A stretch of 64,000 nucleotides of DNA, taken from contig NZ_JAPIVS010000002.1 of NCBI RefSeq assembly GCF_026239695.1, positions 372,001 to 436,000 of the forward strand, in the 5' to 3' direction. Under the pieces are notes generated by a model. It was not told where the DNA came from, searched no databases, and saw only the letters and a program-made list of their open reading frames with translations. The DNA comes from Pedobacter sp. MC2016-15 (GTDB taxonomy: Bacteria > Bacteroidota > Bacteroidia > Sphingobacteriales > Sphingobacteriaceae). Below are positions 25,313 to 37,623 of this stretch, piece by piece. Numbering within the stretch: position 1 is the stretch's first letter; every line of letters begins with the position of its first letter. The translations under genes were made by a program, and so were the position numbers.

Positions 25313-26011
25313 ATGAATAAGAACGTAAAATTTGTGGATTGGGGAATGGTAGATTACCAGCAGGCATGGGACCGTCAGGAGCTCCTGCTGAATGAGACCG
25401 TTGCCATCAAAACCAGTAACCGGAATAACGGTACCCAGGAACAAACTCCGAATTTTCTGATTTTTTGTGAACATCCTCATGTCTATACTTTGGGTAAAAG
25501 CGGGCATCCCGAGAATCTTTTGCTCGACGAAAAGGGACTGGAAGAAAAACACGCTACTTATTACAAAATTAATCGTGGAGGTGATATCACCTATCACGGG
25601 CCGGGTCAGCTGGTAGGTTATCCGATTCTCGACCTGGACAATTTCTTTACGGATATTCATCTGTACCTGAGAACGCTGGAGGAAGCGGTGATTCTGACCC
25701 TGGCGGATTACGGCATCCCTGCAGGCAGATATCCTGGCTTTACAGGAGTTTGGCTTGATGCGGATAACGAGAAGGCAAGGAAGATCTGTGCCATGGGCGT
25801 AAGGTGCAGCCGCTGGGTAACTATGCATGGCTTCGCCTTTAATGTCAATGCCAACCTCGATTACTTCAATAACATTGTGCCCTGTGGGATCGACGATAAA
25901 GACGTGACTTCCATGCAGCGTGAGCTGGGACATGAGCTGAATATGGCTGCTGTAAAAGAAACGCTGCGGGGCCATATTGCTCGTCTGTTCGAAATGGAGA
26001 TTATCCTGTAA
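25313..26011 (+). CDS. lipB: Octanoyltransferase LipB
   Basis: This 232-residue enzyme transfers octanoyl from acyl carrier protein to lipoyl domains, the first step of lipoate synthesis. The signature RGGDITYHGPGQLVGYPI is intact. The catalytic pair is visible as Lys157 (KICAMGVR) and Cys191 (IVPCGI). The N-terminus with VDWGMVDYQQAW is normal. It follows the phosphopantetheinyl transferase by nine bases. Confidence 0.96.
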   Translation: MNKNVKFVDWGMVDYQQAWDRQELLLNETVAIKTSNRNNGTQEQTPNFLIFCEHPHVYTLGKSGHPENLLLDEKGLEEKHATYYKINRGGDITYHGPGQLVGYPILDLDNFFTDIHLYLRTLEEAVILTLADYGIPAGRYPGFTGVWLDADNEKARKICAMGVRCSRWVTMHGFAFNVNANLDYFNNIVPCGIDDKDVTSMQRELGHELNMAAVKETLRGHIARLFEMEIIL

Positions 26012-26049
26012 AGAGCATCTGTTTCTTTAGTTCTTTCGTAGATTTACCT

Positions 26050-26772
26050 ATGAAAATCACTGCTGCATTCTTGCTTCTGCTATCGCTGATGGCATGCGAG
26101 AAAAGTTCAACCAACGGAATGAGTAAAACTGATACCACGAAAACAACTATCCCTGCCGCAGCGCAAAGCTACCTTGCACTGGGTGATTCTTATACCATAG
26201 GTGAGGCGGTCGCACAAAGCTCTTCCTTTCCCTATCAGCTGGCTGCGGCACTGAAAAGCCAGGGCATAGATCTGGGTCGCCCAAAGATTATTGCCAGGAC
26301 AGGCTGGACTACCGATGAACTGCAGGATGCGATAAAAGCTGAAGCGCTGAGCAGCAAGTTTGATGTGGTTACGCTGCTGATTGGCGTCAACAACCAGTAC
26401 AGGGGTAATTCCATAGATACTTACCGAAAGGAATTTGTGGCACTGCTGCAACAGGCAATCACTTTTGCAGGGGGGAATAAATCACATGTTTTTGTGGTTT
26501 CCATACCCGACTGGGGGGCTACGCCTTTTGGTAAACAAAGTGGCAGGGGAGTGCAGAATATCGCCAGAGAGATTGATGCTTTTAATGCCGTAAATAAAGA
26601 AGAAACACTTAAAGCCGGACTCAGTTATACAGATATCACCTCGGGTTCCAGAAATGCAGCGACAGACAATTCCCTGGTGGCCTCAGATGGTTTACATCCC
26701 TCCGCTTTAATGTATAAGGATTGGGTAACGCTGCTGGCACCTGCAGTTTCAAAGGCATTAACACTCAGGTAA
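26050..26772 (+). CDS. SGNH/GDSL-family hydrolase lipoprotein
   Basis: This is a 240-residue predicted lipoprotein: the signal peptide ends in lipobox LMAC with Cys16, followed by a Ser/Thr-rich spacer. The hydrolase core has block I GDSYTIG with Ser47, block [12 protein letters not shown] (Asn in the GxN position) and block [12 protein letters not shown] with the Asp/His pair. It probably removes acyl or acetyl groups from an envelope substrate; the substrate is unknown. Its end overlaps the convergent serine dehydratase gene by 15 bases. Confidence 0.88.
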   Translation: MKITAAFLLLLSLMACEKSSTNGMSKTDTTKTTIPAAAQSYLALGDSYTIGEAVAQSSSFPYQLAAALKSQGIDLGRPKIIARTGWTTDELQDAIKAEALSSKFDVVTLLIGVNNQYRGNSIDTYRKEFVALLQQAITFAGGNKSHVFVVSIPDWGATPFGKQSGRGVQNIAREIDAFNAVNKEETLKAGLSYTDITSGSRNAATDNSLVASDGLHPSALMYKDWVTLLAPAVSKALTLR

Positions 26773-28185
26773 GCTGATGGGGATGTTTGTGGCCAGTCCG
26801 CCGTCAGATGTTTCCTTATATTTCGAGTTCATGTCCAGCGCAGTTTCCCACATGGTATTCACTACTGCGCCCAGACTTACTTTTGCCTTATCAGGATTGC
26901 TCTGCAGGGCGAGCTGACTCGCCGTGATGGCTTTGATCGCACCCATCGTATTTCTTTCGATGCAGGGAATCTGTACCAGTCCGCCGATAGGATCGCAGGT
27001 TAACCCCAGATGATGCTCCATTGCTATTTCGGCAGCCATCATCACCTGACGCTGTGAACCACCCATACATTCTGTCAATGCTGCGGCAGCCATGGCAGAA
27101 GAAACACCGATCTCGGCCTGGCATCCGCCCATGGCGGCAGAAATAGTGGCCCCTTTTTTAAAGATGCTGCCGATCTCTGAAGCGCAGAGAATAAACTGCA
27201 GGATTTTTTTCTCAGAAAAACAATCACAAAAAGCAATCGCATATTGAAGAACGGCGGGGATTACTCCCGCTGCCCCGTTGGTTGGTGCCGTAACCACGCG
27301 GCCAAAGGAAGCATTCTCCTCATTCACCGCCAGAGCAAAACAGCTTACCCAGTCCAGTGTATAGTTAAAGCTGTTGCCTCCGGCCCTGATGGCCTCAATC
27401 CAGCTGTTGTAATCTGTATATGGCCTTCCGCCAATAAGTCTTTTATTTAACGCTGCAGCCCTGCGGCCAACATTTAATCCTCCGGGAAGAAAACCCCCGG
27501 CATGACAACCGCGGAACGTGCATTCCTGCATGATCCTGAAATGGTGCATCACTCCCTTGACGGTTTCAGCTTCAGAGCGCCAGGCCAGTTCGTTTTCCAT
27601 TACTACTTCAGAAACTTTCAACCCTGTGGTGAGGCACCAGTGCAATAGATCGCCCGCCTTCTCTACCGGGAAGGGAAGTTCCACCATTTCTTTATCGTTG
27701 TTCAGCTCCCCGTCCTTCACTACAAATCCGCCACCTACAGAATAGTAGGTTTCGGAATGCGCCTTCCCGTTATTCAGGAATGCCTGAAAGGTCACCGCAT
27801 TGGGGTGGAAGGGCAGACTTTCGGCGTATAGAAATACCAGGTCTTCTTCGAAGTCGAAATCTATTGTATGCGTTCCGCCCAGCGATAGTGAACGTTCTGT
27901 TTTTATAGCTTTGATCGTGGGATCGATGGCATCCACATCAAAAGTCACCGGATCAGCCGCCATCAGTCCCAGTAAAATCGCGATGTCGGTACCATGACCA
28001 ACGCCGGTTTTTGCGAGAGAGCCGTACAGTAATATCTTCACCTGAACCACCTCTTCAAGTTGGTTTTGCTGCAGCAGCGATGCCGTAAACTGCTGGGCTG
28101 CCCGCCATGGGCCCAAAGTGTGTGAACTGGAAGGACCGATGCCGATCTTGAAAATATCAAATACGGAGATTTGCTCTCTAAACAT
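26758..28185 (-). CDS. sdaA: L-serine ammonia-lyase, single-chain iron-sulfur type
   Basis: This 475-residue enzyme deaminates L-serine to pyruvate. It fuses the beta part ([21 protein letters not shown] at the N-terminus) and the alpha part, which carries the cluster cysteines ([16 protein letters not shown] and an earlier FCDCFS segment) and the [18 protein letters not shown] region. Length and domain order are normal for the one-chain bacterial enzyme. It is a lone gene, 52 bases downstream of the PorP gene end, with no clear promoter box. Confidence 0.95.
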   Translation of the reverse strand: MFREQISVFDIFKIGIGPSSSHTLGPWRAAQQFTASLLQQNQLEEVVQVKILLYGSLAKTGVGHGTDIAILLGLMAADPVTFDVDAIDPTIKAIKTERSLSLGGTHTIDFDFEEDLVFLYAESLPFHPNAVTFQAFLNNGKAHSETYYSVGGGFVVKDGELNNDKEMVELPFPVEKAGDLLHWCLTTGLKVSEVVMENELAWRSEAETVKGVMHHFRIMQECTFRGCHAGGFLPGGLNVGRRAAALNKRLIGGRPYTDYNSWIEAIRAGGNSFNYTLDWVSCFALAVNEENASFGRVVTAPTNGAAGVIPAVLQYAIAFCDCFSEKKILQFILCASEIGSIFKKGATISAAMGGCQAEIGVSSAMAAAALTECMGGSQRQVMMAAEIAMEHHLGLTCDPIGGLVQIPCIERNTMGAIKAITASQLALQSNPDKAKVSLGAVVNTMWETALDMNSKYKETSDGGLATNIPISLPEC

Positions 28186-28237
28186 GTGATAAAGCTAAAC
28201 AGATTTACGTGATTTCGGCAGAATAAACGATGGTTTT

Positions 28238-29269
28238 TTAATAAAAATCGTAGCAGCGCAGGCCGTTGAATTTGTTATAGCTGGAGCTGTTAGGGAAATA
28301 TTTCTGGTACCCTATGCTGCCTTCAGACGTTCCGTTGGTATTGGTATAATTGATTTTGGATGTCGTGGCATCATGGCTGACTCCCACTCTGAGTTTCTCC
28401 CCATTCCTGCGGTCGCTCGAAAAAATATCAAATATCAATGAGATCACGATCGCATCCGGTCCGCCTTCACCTGCAGTACGGTACCATAAACCGGTATTCA
28501 CTCCTTTGTACTTATACTGCGCACCGGCACTCATCGAAGACACGTTGCCCTGTTTGTAATATACCACCGAAGGGATCAGGTACGAACCATCATCCGAGCC
28601 ATAATTGTAACTCCGTGTCAGCGGGAGCCTGTAGCTGGCATTCGCTGCAAACCTGCGGGGCAGTCGCGCCTGGGCACCACTGAAAGATTCATCGGGCTGA
28701 TTGATATGGTATACACCTATTCCTGCCATGAAGTTGCCGTATACGAGGTTTACACCCGCCCCCGGGTCAAAGAAAAAGCGCTGTGCGAGATCGGGTGGTT
28801 GTGCGGAGCTCACACTACCCGGAATATATCCCAGCCGGTTATCAATCTGATCGGAGAATACCAGTTTATCCCAGTTGATACGTCTGTTGGTAAATCCGGC
28901 CTGTATCCCAAAAGAAAGCACAAAATCATCACTACCTACACTGTAGGCATAAGTGGCAGCGATGTTGTTCTTCACCAGGAATGCCGTTCCTTCTGTGCTG
29001 CGGTTAAACTGAAGTCCCACGCCACCCCCAAAGTTCGGGATATTCAGATCAGCTGAAGCATTGACATAAGAAAGGGTACCATTGATACCTGTCCATTGAT
29101 TCCTGTAGATCATATTCAGCCTGATATCCCCCTCAAATTGTCCGGTAAGTGCCGGGTTCAGGTACAATGGGGCGTTATAAAATTGCGAATAGATATGGTC
29201 CTGCCCCGATGCGGAGAACGACCAGCCGGCGAGAAGCACCATTGCGATATGTCTTAAATGCAATTTCAT
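28238..29269 (-). CDS. PorP/SprF-family type IX secretion membrane protein
   Basis: This is a 343-residue outer-membrane protein with a signal peptide (about 1-22) and the family opening DHIYSQFYNAPLYLNPALTGQFEGDIRLNMIYRNQW. The rest is rich in beta strands, as expected for a small barrel. Such proteins help export or anchor partner adhesins through the type IX secretion system. It follows the giant adhesin gene by one base, the usual adhesin-plus-SprF pairing. Confidence 0.93.
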   Translation of the reverse strand: MKLHLRHIAMVLLAGWSFSASGQDHIYSQFYNAPLYLNPALTGQFEGDIRLNMIYRNQWTGINGTLSYVNASADLNIPNFGGGVGLQFNRSTEGTAFLVKNNIAATYAYSVGSDDFVLSFGIQAGFTNRRINWDKLVFSDQIDNRLGYIPGSVSSAQPPDLAQRFFFDPGAGVNLVYGNFMAGIGVYHINQPDESFSGAQARLPRRFAANASYRLPLTRSYNYGSDDGSYLIPSVVYYKQGNVSSMSAGAQYKYKGVNTGLWYRTAGEGGPDAIVISLIFDIFSSDRRNGEKLRVGVSHDATTSKINYTNTNGTSEGSIGYQKYFPNSSSYNKFNGLRCYDFY

Positions 29270-29270
29270 A

Positions 29271-32200
29271 TTATCTGATCAGATGTATTACTCCTGTTTT
29301 CTTTGGTGCCGATGAATCATAAGTCATCCCTTTCCATGCACTGCCATTGACAAACTCTACATCTATTTTCCAGAAGTAGACGCCCTGCGGCTGTAGCACG
29401 CCATTATAGGTTCCATCCCATCCCTGCACGGGGCGCCCTTCGTTCAGTTCTGTAGTTTCCCATAAGGTTTGTCCCCATTTGTTAAAGACACTGAACTTCC
29501 ATGATTTAATACCCGAACCTTTGGCAATGAATGTGCGTAGCTCCGGTGTCGGACTGCCCGGCATAAAGGAGTTCGGTACAAAGAGGTATCCCGGCACGCC
29601 GACGATGGTTACGGTTTTGAAAGTCGTGGTGAAACATCCCTGCTGGTTGCTCACTCTGAGGGTTACTACATATTTGCCCGTATCGGGATAGGTATGTGAC
29701 GGATTCCTCAAGGAGGATGTGGTGCCATCCCCGAAGTCCCATGCCCATATCGTTGGGTTATTGGTGCTCTCATCTTCAAATCTGAAGGTATAATTTGGAA
29801 TACTGATGACCGTAGAAGGGGCTACATTGAACAGCGCTGTTGGAGGCGGTACGACATGAATATACTGGTTGAGGGTGGTCGTGGCAGTACATCCGAGGCT
29901 GTTTGTGGCGGTAAGGCTGACGGTATAATATTCCTGTGCCCCGCTAAATACATGTCTAGGCTGGAACTCCGTCGAGCTGCTGCCATCCCCAAAGTCCCAG
30001 AGGTAGCTTACGCCGTCAACACTGGTGTTCCTGAACTGCACGGCCAATCCCGGGCATCCCAGCGTCACATCTGCACTAAAGCCGGTGATGGGCTGCGGCA
30101 GGACGGTGATTTGTTCTGTAGTGGTAGTGTCAGAACATCCGTTGGATGCGGTCAGTGTTACCGTATAGGTGCCTGCAGTGGTAAAGGTATGTCTGACTAC
30201 CTCCGGTGCGGTCCTGGTAATGGTTGGCGTGCTGCCATCGCCGAAGTCGTACCTGAACAGGTTGGCGCCCCTGCTGTTATTGTAGAAGTTGACAGTAAAA
30301 GGAGCACATCCGGTCTGTTCATTTGCATTCACCACCAGCTCCGGCAGCACGGTATTCGGCGAAACGCGGATCGTGTAAGAGCTCTCATCCCTGCCGCATT
30401 CGTTTTCGGAAACCATTTTCACGGTATAATCCCGGACTACATTGGTGATAAAAGTATGTGATACCGGAGATTTGTCGGTTTTGGTGAGTAAGGTGCCGTC
30501 GCCGAAATCATAGTAATAGGTATTGGTAGACCCGGGTGAAGTATTGGTGAAGGTCACTGTCATCGGCGAACAACCTACTGTTCTGCTTGGGGAGAAGATC
30601 GAGATCGGTTTTGCCTTGATGAAAACCGTAGAGGTGGTCGAGCTTGTCCCGCAGACGGTGATGGCGGTAAGTCGTACAGTATAAGTAGTGTCTTTGCCTG
30701 TAGGGTCTGGCTGGAAGGTTACGCCCCCGGGCATGGTTTGCGAAGAGGTCTGTCCATTGCCGAAATCCCACCTGAAGGTTACGCCCTGCAGTGATGAAGA
30801 GGTGTTGACGAAGTTCACAACCAGCGGTCCGCAGCCGGATGCCGCACTTTGTGTAAAGGAAGGAGTCACAGCCTGACTCGTACTGAAATCGTGCAGCATC
30901 TCGTCCGGCTGACAACCGGTGCTTGCCGTAGTGACGAGTTTGATCGTTACGCTGGTATTGCTTGTGGTAATGGTATATCCCGGGAAGGTGATGCCGGTGC
31001 CAATGAGCTGGTCGTTGGCGTACCAGCTGTAGGTGGCATTGCGGTCAGGGTAAGGAACAGCCTTTACATTATTGGCATTGATGACAAATGGTGCACAGGC
31101 CTGGTCTGTGGTATAGGTATATTCTGCTTCTGCATTTGGCCTGACGGTAATGGTTACGGTGTTGCTGATGCTCCTGAGGTCGCCGTTACAGGTGATGGTG
31201 CTGACGATACGTCTGTATAAGGTGGTTGTGGTCAGGGCAGGTGGTGCATAGGTCGCGAATACGGCCGCATTGATGTCTGTCCATGTGCTGCCGTTGGTGC
31301 TCGACTGCCACTGATAGTTAAAGTTGCCGTCAGATCCTGTAGGTATAGAGCCCGTCAGGCCTGCCGGGATGATGCCTGTACAGATTGTTTGATTTGCTGC
31401 TATGGTGTTGTTGGCAATCGGAGGTTGAGCGATAACTCTGATGACATTGCTGATAGCGGTACAGCTGCTGCTGCTGACTACACGTCTGAAACTTTGTGTA
31501 GACTGCAGCTGGAAACTGAGGTCTTTACCGGTTTGTCCGTTGATCGGGCCCCAGTTGGTTCCATCAGAGCTGGCCTCCCATTGGTAGGCATAGGTGCCGT
31601 TTCCTCCGGTAGGACTGCTTCCGGTGATCGTGATGACCTGGTTGTAGCAGACTTCGGTGCTGGTGCTGCTGATGCTGTTGGTTAATGGGAGAAGATCTGT
31701 AATGGTGACGGCATCATTTGTTGGGCCGCATGGTGATGGGCCGGTGATGGTCCAGGTGAAGGTGTAGGTGGTTCCGGGAGCAAGGTTGTTCACTTGCGTG
31801 GAAGGGTTTGTTGGGTTAACGATTACGGTATTTGGTAAGTTTGGACTTACTGTCCATAGGCCTGTCTCCCCCGATTTTAAAGCCGAAATTGCATTGAGCT
31901 GCACAGTTGTCTCGTTACAAAGGGTTTGATCAGCACCTGCGTTCGCGATTGTTGTGGCAGGAGTAACGGTTATTGTCGTGATCGTAGAATTTGCCGCTGC
32001 ACATTGCCCGTTCTGCACTACGGCCCTGTATTGTGTGGTCGCGACAATATTGGTGTAATTGAGCGTAGAGGTTGTATTGGCAATGGGCTGCCAGCTTGCA
32101 CCGTTATTGATGGAGCTTTCCCAGCTCAGTACTGTACCGTTATTTCCGGAAAGCGTGATGGTGCCGCTGTTGGTACCTTCACAAACAATAGTGCTCACTG

Positions 32201-35200
32201 TTGAGGTTTGCCCCGGGTTTGTAGGGGTATTTACTGTGATTGTCACTTCACTGGATGTTGGGTTACATGCTCCCGGAGCACTGATTGTCCAGATAAAAGT
32301 GTAATCCTGTCCCGCGATAAGGCCGGATACCGTGGCGTTTGGTAAAGCAGGATTGTTGAATGTCACCCCAGGAGGGTTATCAGCGTCAGAGGTCCAGAGG
32401 CCGGTGCCTACAACAGGCGTATTTCCGTTTAATGTATATGTCGGCCGGTCGCAAATATCTTCAGGTTGTCCTGCATTGGCCACTGTAAGTGCCGGATCAA
32501 TTTTAACTTCAATAATTCTTGAGTCCCCAATGCATCCATCGGGATTTTGTGCTGTTACATTATAATGCGGAGTGATGGTGTAAGTAACTGTTGCCTGTGT
32601 TGTTCCGGTATTGCTGACACGGTTGTTGATCACATCAGTATTGAGTGGGGTCGGTTGTGGAACATTTCCAGTCACAACCCCATCAGTAACGCCTGTTACG
32701 GTTGATGACCAGGTATAAAGGGTATTAGGAAGGTTTGATGTCATCGTGATGCCCAGCTGCTCGCCACTGCAAATTGGTGTTGTTCCTGGCGAGGCTGTTA
32801 ACACAGGAAGGGGATCGACATTTACTGTAAGTGTAAATGGTACACCGTTACAGGTAATTACCCCATTTGTACTTACAGGAGTTATGGTATAAATAATCTG
32901 AGCCCTTGCTGTTGAACTCGTATTGATAATCGATGATGCATTAATGTCACCGATACCTGATGTTGGGTAGGTGCCGGGCTGGGCATTCCCATCGGCATTG
33001 ACAGCTGTCCATCTAAAAGAACTTGTAGATACACTTGATTCAGGTGTATAAGCGAGGGCCTGACCGGAGCAGATGTTCTGGATAGTATTTGTTCCCGTAT
33101 TATCTGGGAGAATTGTTACAGTTTTAATTGCACTCACCAGTTCGCACTCTCCCGGAATTCCTGTATTCACGAGTAATGTTATCGTTGTGCTCAGTGCATT
33201 GAGGTCTGCTGCGGATGGGGTATATGTTGGCGTCAGACTGGCCGGATCGGAGAATGTACCATTACCACTGCTGCTCCAACTAAAGGTCGTGCCGGGATTA
33301 TTATTGTTAATCGTAGCAATAAGATCAATATTAGCCCCATAGCATACTGTAGGATCAACGGTTACCACAGGTGATGGAGATGGCAGGAAGGTAAGTGTTT
33401 GACTTGTTGTCAGCCCCGTAGGGTTACAGTTGTTTTTATGTACCAACGTTACCGTGTAGCTGCCATAATCAGTAAATATGATTTTGGGGTACTGACTATT
33501 GGCAGGAGTTGAGGGGTCAAAGGAATAGTTTGTTCCTCCTGTGACAGTCCATGTATAGGTATCGTTCAACGCTGCCGCCGTTCCTGTCGTCACCGTTCGC
33601 GTAATACCGCCATTTGGGCCAAAACTAAATTCACCTCCCTTTGAGCAAAGTCTGGCATTGGCAGACATTGTAGTTTGTGGTGTACTGTTAACAACAATCT
33701 CTTGTGGAGCGGTAGTCCTGTTACATGTTGCCGACTGGATATTTAAAGTAATACTATATACCCCAATTTGTGTAAAATTAAATGTAGGGCTAAAGCCATT
33801 TACATTATATGTAGCCCCTGAAGGTGGTGTAATTGCCCAGGTATATACCGGAGCACCAACGTTAGTACACGTGTTATCTATAACAGAGGTATTGGTTGGT
33901 GTTAGCGTTGCAGAACTTAAGCAAAGGGTAGTTGCAGGTAAGGTGAAACCTGGTGCAGGCGGGTCCTGGATACAAATTGGAAATTCTACGGGATCAGCCT
34001 GGCAGCCCCCTTCACTCAGGGAGGTAAGGCGAACCATATGCTGGCCCTTGGTAGGGAAGGTATAGACAAAATCAAAATTTCTGGGTTTTTCTTCTGCAAT
34101 GAGTACCCCGTCAACATACCAGTTATAATACACTGTATTGTCGGTACATCCCGGAGAATTTGAATTTGGTTTTTGACCAGCGAGAGATTGGTTTACAAAA
34201 GTTACGGGATCAGGTAAGCAGGCAACAGCCGGGAAGCTGAACCGGTTATCAGGTTTGGAAACAACAATAGCAGGAGTTGATAGGGGAGCCCCAACCCTCC
34301 CGCAGAATGGGCTGACCACTCCGACGTTGACACCAAATGCGTTATATGTAGTTTCGACGCCAGACGAATAGGTCAGGCCACAGGAAGACTGCGTAAATGT
34401 ATGTTGTACCTGACCATTATTTTTTTGTATGTCACAGAAAGTATATTCGTTGGATGTACCGTCACCCCAATTAATTAAATAAGTATTACCAGGAAAATTA
34501 ACCTTTATTCCGATATCAGTGTTGACATCGACATTATATTGAAACAGTCCGTTTGGGAAACATACTGTAGTAGTTCCGGTTGTGGAAAAGGCAGTAACGG
34601 CACGGTTATTTACCAGAAAATACGCTTGTGTTCCGATTGTACCATCTGGCATTACAGCCCGCGCAAAGACGGTGAAATGTGCCTGAGGTACCTGACTGAA
34701 TGTTCTGCCATCATTAATGGCTGTATATGTTAGCAGCGTTGGTGCACCCGGTGTAAGTTCGTTGTTGATCGTTACCGTAACAACCCCTGTGTTGGATTCA
34801 TTAACAAACCTGAAACTAGCATTGTTACTGCTGTTACAAGAACCGAAAATTACTGGATTGGTATTGATTGTTGAAATTGATGTAAGTCGGGCTATCGCTG
34901 GGGTACCTGTCGCCACAATTGAAAAAGGCGCAGATATTAACGATGTTGTTGCAGGATTTGTGGAAATCCTGATTCGATATCCTGTACCTGTAGGTGTTCC
35001 CGTTGGAATTATCCCATTTACATAAGTAGAATAAAATCCTGTGTAAGTACCTATTGGCGTAGCGGACACAAAGTTCCCGTTTGCATCCGACAAGTACATC
35101 TGAAAGACATTGTTCCTGCCGATACAATCAGGTCCTAGGGTAAACGTGGCAGCGATCGTTGAGTTCGGTGTGTAAGGTCCGGGATCGACCGTTACACTCG

Positions 35201-35273
35201 TAATCTGCCCCTTGGCTATTGTAAACACAAAAACCAAAACAAGAGAAAATAGAGCGTGTAAAACTTTCCTCAT
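29271..35273 (-). CDS. Giant PKD/Ig-repeat adhesin with gliding-type (type B) C-terminal secretion domain
   Basis: This is a 2000-residue cell-surface protein. It has a signal peptide (about 1-22), a long array of Ig-like and PKD-like beta domains with many cysteine-containing segments, two SSxDGxxW-type Ig units (about 1300-1480), and five recognisable PKD repeats near the end marked by WDFGNGQ, YDFGDGT, YDFGDGS, WDFGDGS and WDFGDGT. The last about 90 residues (VPNSFMPGSPTPELRTF, KWGQTLWET, GVYFWKIDV) form the gliding-motility-associated C-terminal domain used for type IX secretion. It probably mediates adhesion or surface movement. Base composition appears richer in A+T in the N-terminal coding third (about 32.5-35.2 kb) than in the C-terminal part, which may reflect a mosaic history. 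Confidence 0.93.
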   Translation of the reverse strand: MRKVLHALFSLVLVFVFTIAKGQITSVTVDPGPYTPNSTIAATFTLGPDCIGRNNVFQMYLSDANGNFVSATPIGTYTGFYSTYVNGIIPTGTPTGTGYRIRISTNPATTSLISAPFSIVATGTPAIARLTSISTINTNPVIFGSCNSSNNASFRFVNESNTGVVTVTINNELTPGAPTLLTYTAINDGRTFSQVPQAHFTVFARAVMPDGTIGTQAYFLVNNRAVTAFSTTGTTTVCFPNGLFQYNVDVNTDIGIKVNFPGNTYLINWGDGTSNEYTFCDIQKNNGQVQHTFTQSSCGLTYSSGVETTYNAFGVNVGVVSPFCGRVGAPLSTPAIVVSKPDNRFSFPAVACLPDPVTFVNQSLAGQKPNSNSPGCTDNTVYYNWYVDGVLIAEEKPRNFDFVYTFPTKGQHMVRLTSLSEGGCQADPVEFPICIQDPPAPGFTLPATTLCLSSATLTPTNTSVIDNTCTNVGAPVYTWAITPPSGATYNVNGFSPTFNFTQIGVYSITLNIQSATCNRTTAPQEIVVNSTPQTTMSANARLCSKGGEFSFGPNGGITRTVTTGTAAALNDTYTWTVTGGTNYSFDPSTPANSQYPKIIFTDYGSYTVTLVHKNNCNPTGLTTSQTLTFLPSPSPVVTVDPTVCYGANIDLIATINNNNPGTTFSWSSSGNGTFSDPASLTPTYTPSAADLNALSTTITLLVNTGIPGECELVSAIKTVTILPDNTGTNTIQNICSGQALAYTPESSVSTSSFRWTAVNADGNAQPGTYPTSGIGDINASSIINTSSTARAQIIYTITPVSTNGVITCNGVPFTLTVNVDPLPVLTASPGTTPICSGEQLGITMTSNLPNTLYTWSSTVTGVTDGVVTGNVPQPTPLNTDVINNRVSNTGTTQATVTYTITPHYNVTAQNPDGCIGDSRIIEVKIDPALTVANAGQPEDICDRPTYTLNGNTPVVGTGLWTSDADNPPGVTFNNPALPNATVSGLIAGQDYTFIWTISAPGACNPTSSEVTITVNTPTNPGQTSTVSTIVCEGTNSGTITLSGNNGTVLSWESSINNGASWQPIANTTSTLNYTNIVATTQYRAVVQNGQCAAANSTITTITVTPATTIANAGADQTLCNETTVQLNAISALKSGETGLWTVSPNLPNTVIVNPTNPSTQVNNLAPGTTYTFTWTITGPSPCGPTNDAVTITDLLPLTNSISSTSTEVCYNQVITITGSSPTGGNGTYAYQWEASSDGTNWGPINGQTGKDLSFQLQSTQSFRRVVSSSSCTAISNVIRVIAQPPIANNTIAANQTICTGIIPAGLTGSIPTGSDGNFNYQWQSSTNGSTWTDINAAVFATYAPPALTTTTLYRRIVSTITCNGDLRSISNTVTITVRPNAEAEYTYTTDQACAPFVINANNVKAVPYPDRNATYSWYANDQLIGTGITFPGYTITTSNTSVTIKLVTTASTGCQPDEMLHDFSTSQAVTPSFTQSAASGCGPLVVNFVNTSSSLQGVTFRWDFGNGQTSSQTMPGGVTFQPDPTGKDTTYTVRLTAITVCGTSSTTSTVFIKAKPISIFSPSRTVGCSPMTVTFTNTSPGSTNTYYYDFGDGTLLTKTDKSPVSHTFITNVVRDYTVKMVSENECGRDESSYTIRVSPNTVLPELVVNANEQTGCAPFTVNFYNNSRGANLFRYDFGDGSTPTITRTAPEVVRHTFTTAGTYTVTLTASNGCSDTTTTEQITVLPQPITGFSADVTLGCPGLAVQFRNTSVDGVSYLWDFGDGSSSTEFQPRHVFSGAQEYYTVSLTATNSLGCTATTTLNQYIHVVPPPTALFNVAPSTVISIPNYTFRFEDESTNNPTIWAWDFGDGTTSSLRNPSHTYPDTGKYVVTLRVSNQQGCFTTTFKTVTIVGVPGYLFVPNSFMPGSPTPELRTFIAKGSGIKSWKFSVFNKWGQTLWETTELNEGRPVQGWDGTYNGVLQPQGVYFWKIDVEFVNGSAWKGMTYDSSAPKKTGVIHLIR

Positions 35274-35289
35274 ATTGTAGCGTTAAATA

Positions 35290-35321
35290 CAAACTATCAA
35301 AATATTTTGACATCTTCCAAA
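35290..35321 (-). promoter_or_regulatory. Promoter of the adhesin-PorP operon
   Basis: On the minus strand TTTG (35318-35321) and TAGTTTG (35290-35296) are separated by 21 bases. The second box is one base shorter than the TAnnTTTG consensus. The leader would be about 14 nt. Confidence 0.5.
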
Positions 35322-35357
35322 TAACTGGTCTACAAAGAGTTGAAATTTCTACATAAT

Positions 35358-35389
35358 AAAAAATCCTGCTATTTACAGCAGGATTTTTT
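35358..35389 (-). terminator. Terminator after groEL
   Basis: A 13-bp stem AAAAAATCCTGCT / AGCAGGATTTTTT with a six-base loop lies 28 bases after the groEL stop codon. The A/T ends give a T-run on both strands. Confidence 0.85.
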
Positions 35390-35416
35390 ATCAAAAATAT
35401 ATGGTTGAACGCTGAA

Positions 35417-37404
<1,988 letters not shown>

Positions 37405-37491
37405 AACTTAATTATTGTTTTAATTTAAAGGTTAATGTATAAATTTTATTAAACACGATAAGTACATCAGTTTTTATGCCAAGCGCTCTTT

Positions 37492-37520
37492 GCTTGACAA
37501 ATTTACACAGGCTTGTCAGC
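37492..37520 (-). promoter_or_regulatory. groESL -7 element within an inverted repeat
   Basis: On the minus strand TAAATTTG (37498-37505) matches the -7 consensus about 93 bases before the groES ATG. It lies within a dyad whose arms are TGACAA (37495-37500) and TTGTCA (37513-37518), with flanking GC pairs beyond a one-base bulge. A second short repeat CAAGC / GCTTG (37480-37496) overlaps it. The arrangement suggests an operator, but no regulator can be named. Confidence 0.5.
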
Positions 37521-37567
37521 TAATAGATTATGGGCGTGTTTTTTTTGTGTCAGACTGGCAGGGATGC

Positions 37568-37602
37568 AAAAAAAAAGCCCGTCAGGATGATTCCTGACGG
37601 GC
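37568..37602 (-). terminator. Terminator after secG
   Basis: A perfect 11-bp stem GCCCGTCAGGA / TCCTGACGGGC with a four-base loop is followed on the minus strand by nine T. It lies 22 bases after the secG stop and ends the secG operon. Confidence 0.94.
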
Positions 37603-37623
37603 TCGTATAAGGGTAGCTAAAAG

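Noticed and set aside
29856..35025. Many open frames antisense to the giant adhesin
   Set aside because: They mirror the Thr/Ser/Gly-rich coding of the adhesin and show no protein motifs or starts with promoter support.
29271..35273. Repeated segments that might be a CRISPR or tandem DNA repeat
   Set aside because: The repetition is at protein level (PKD/Ig domains) with diverged DNA and no regular spacer structure.
37494..37520. TTGACA (sigma70-like -35) on the plus strand upstream of groES
   Set aside because: No plus-strand gene follows, no TATAAT lies at proper spacing, and the phylum uses TTTG / TAnnTTTG promoters.
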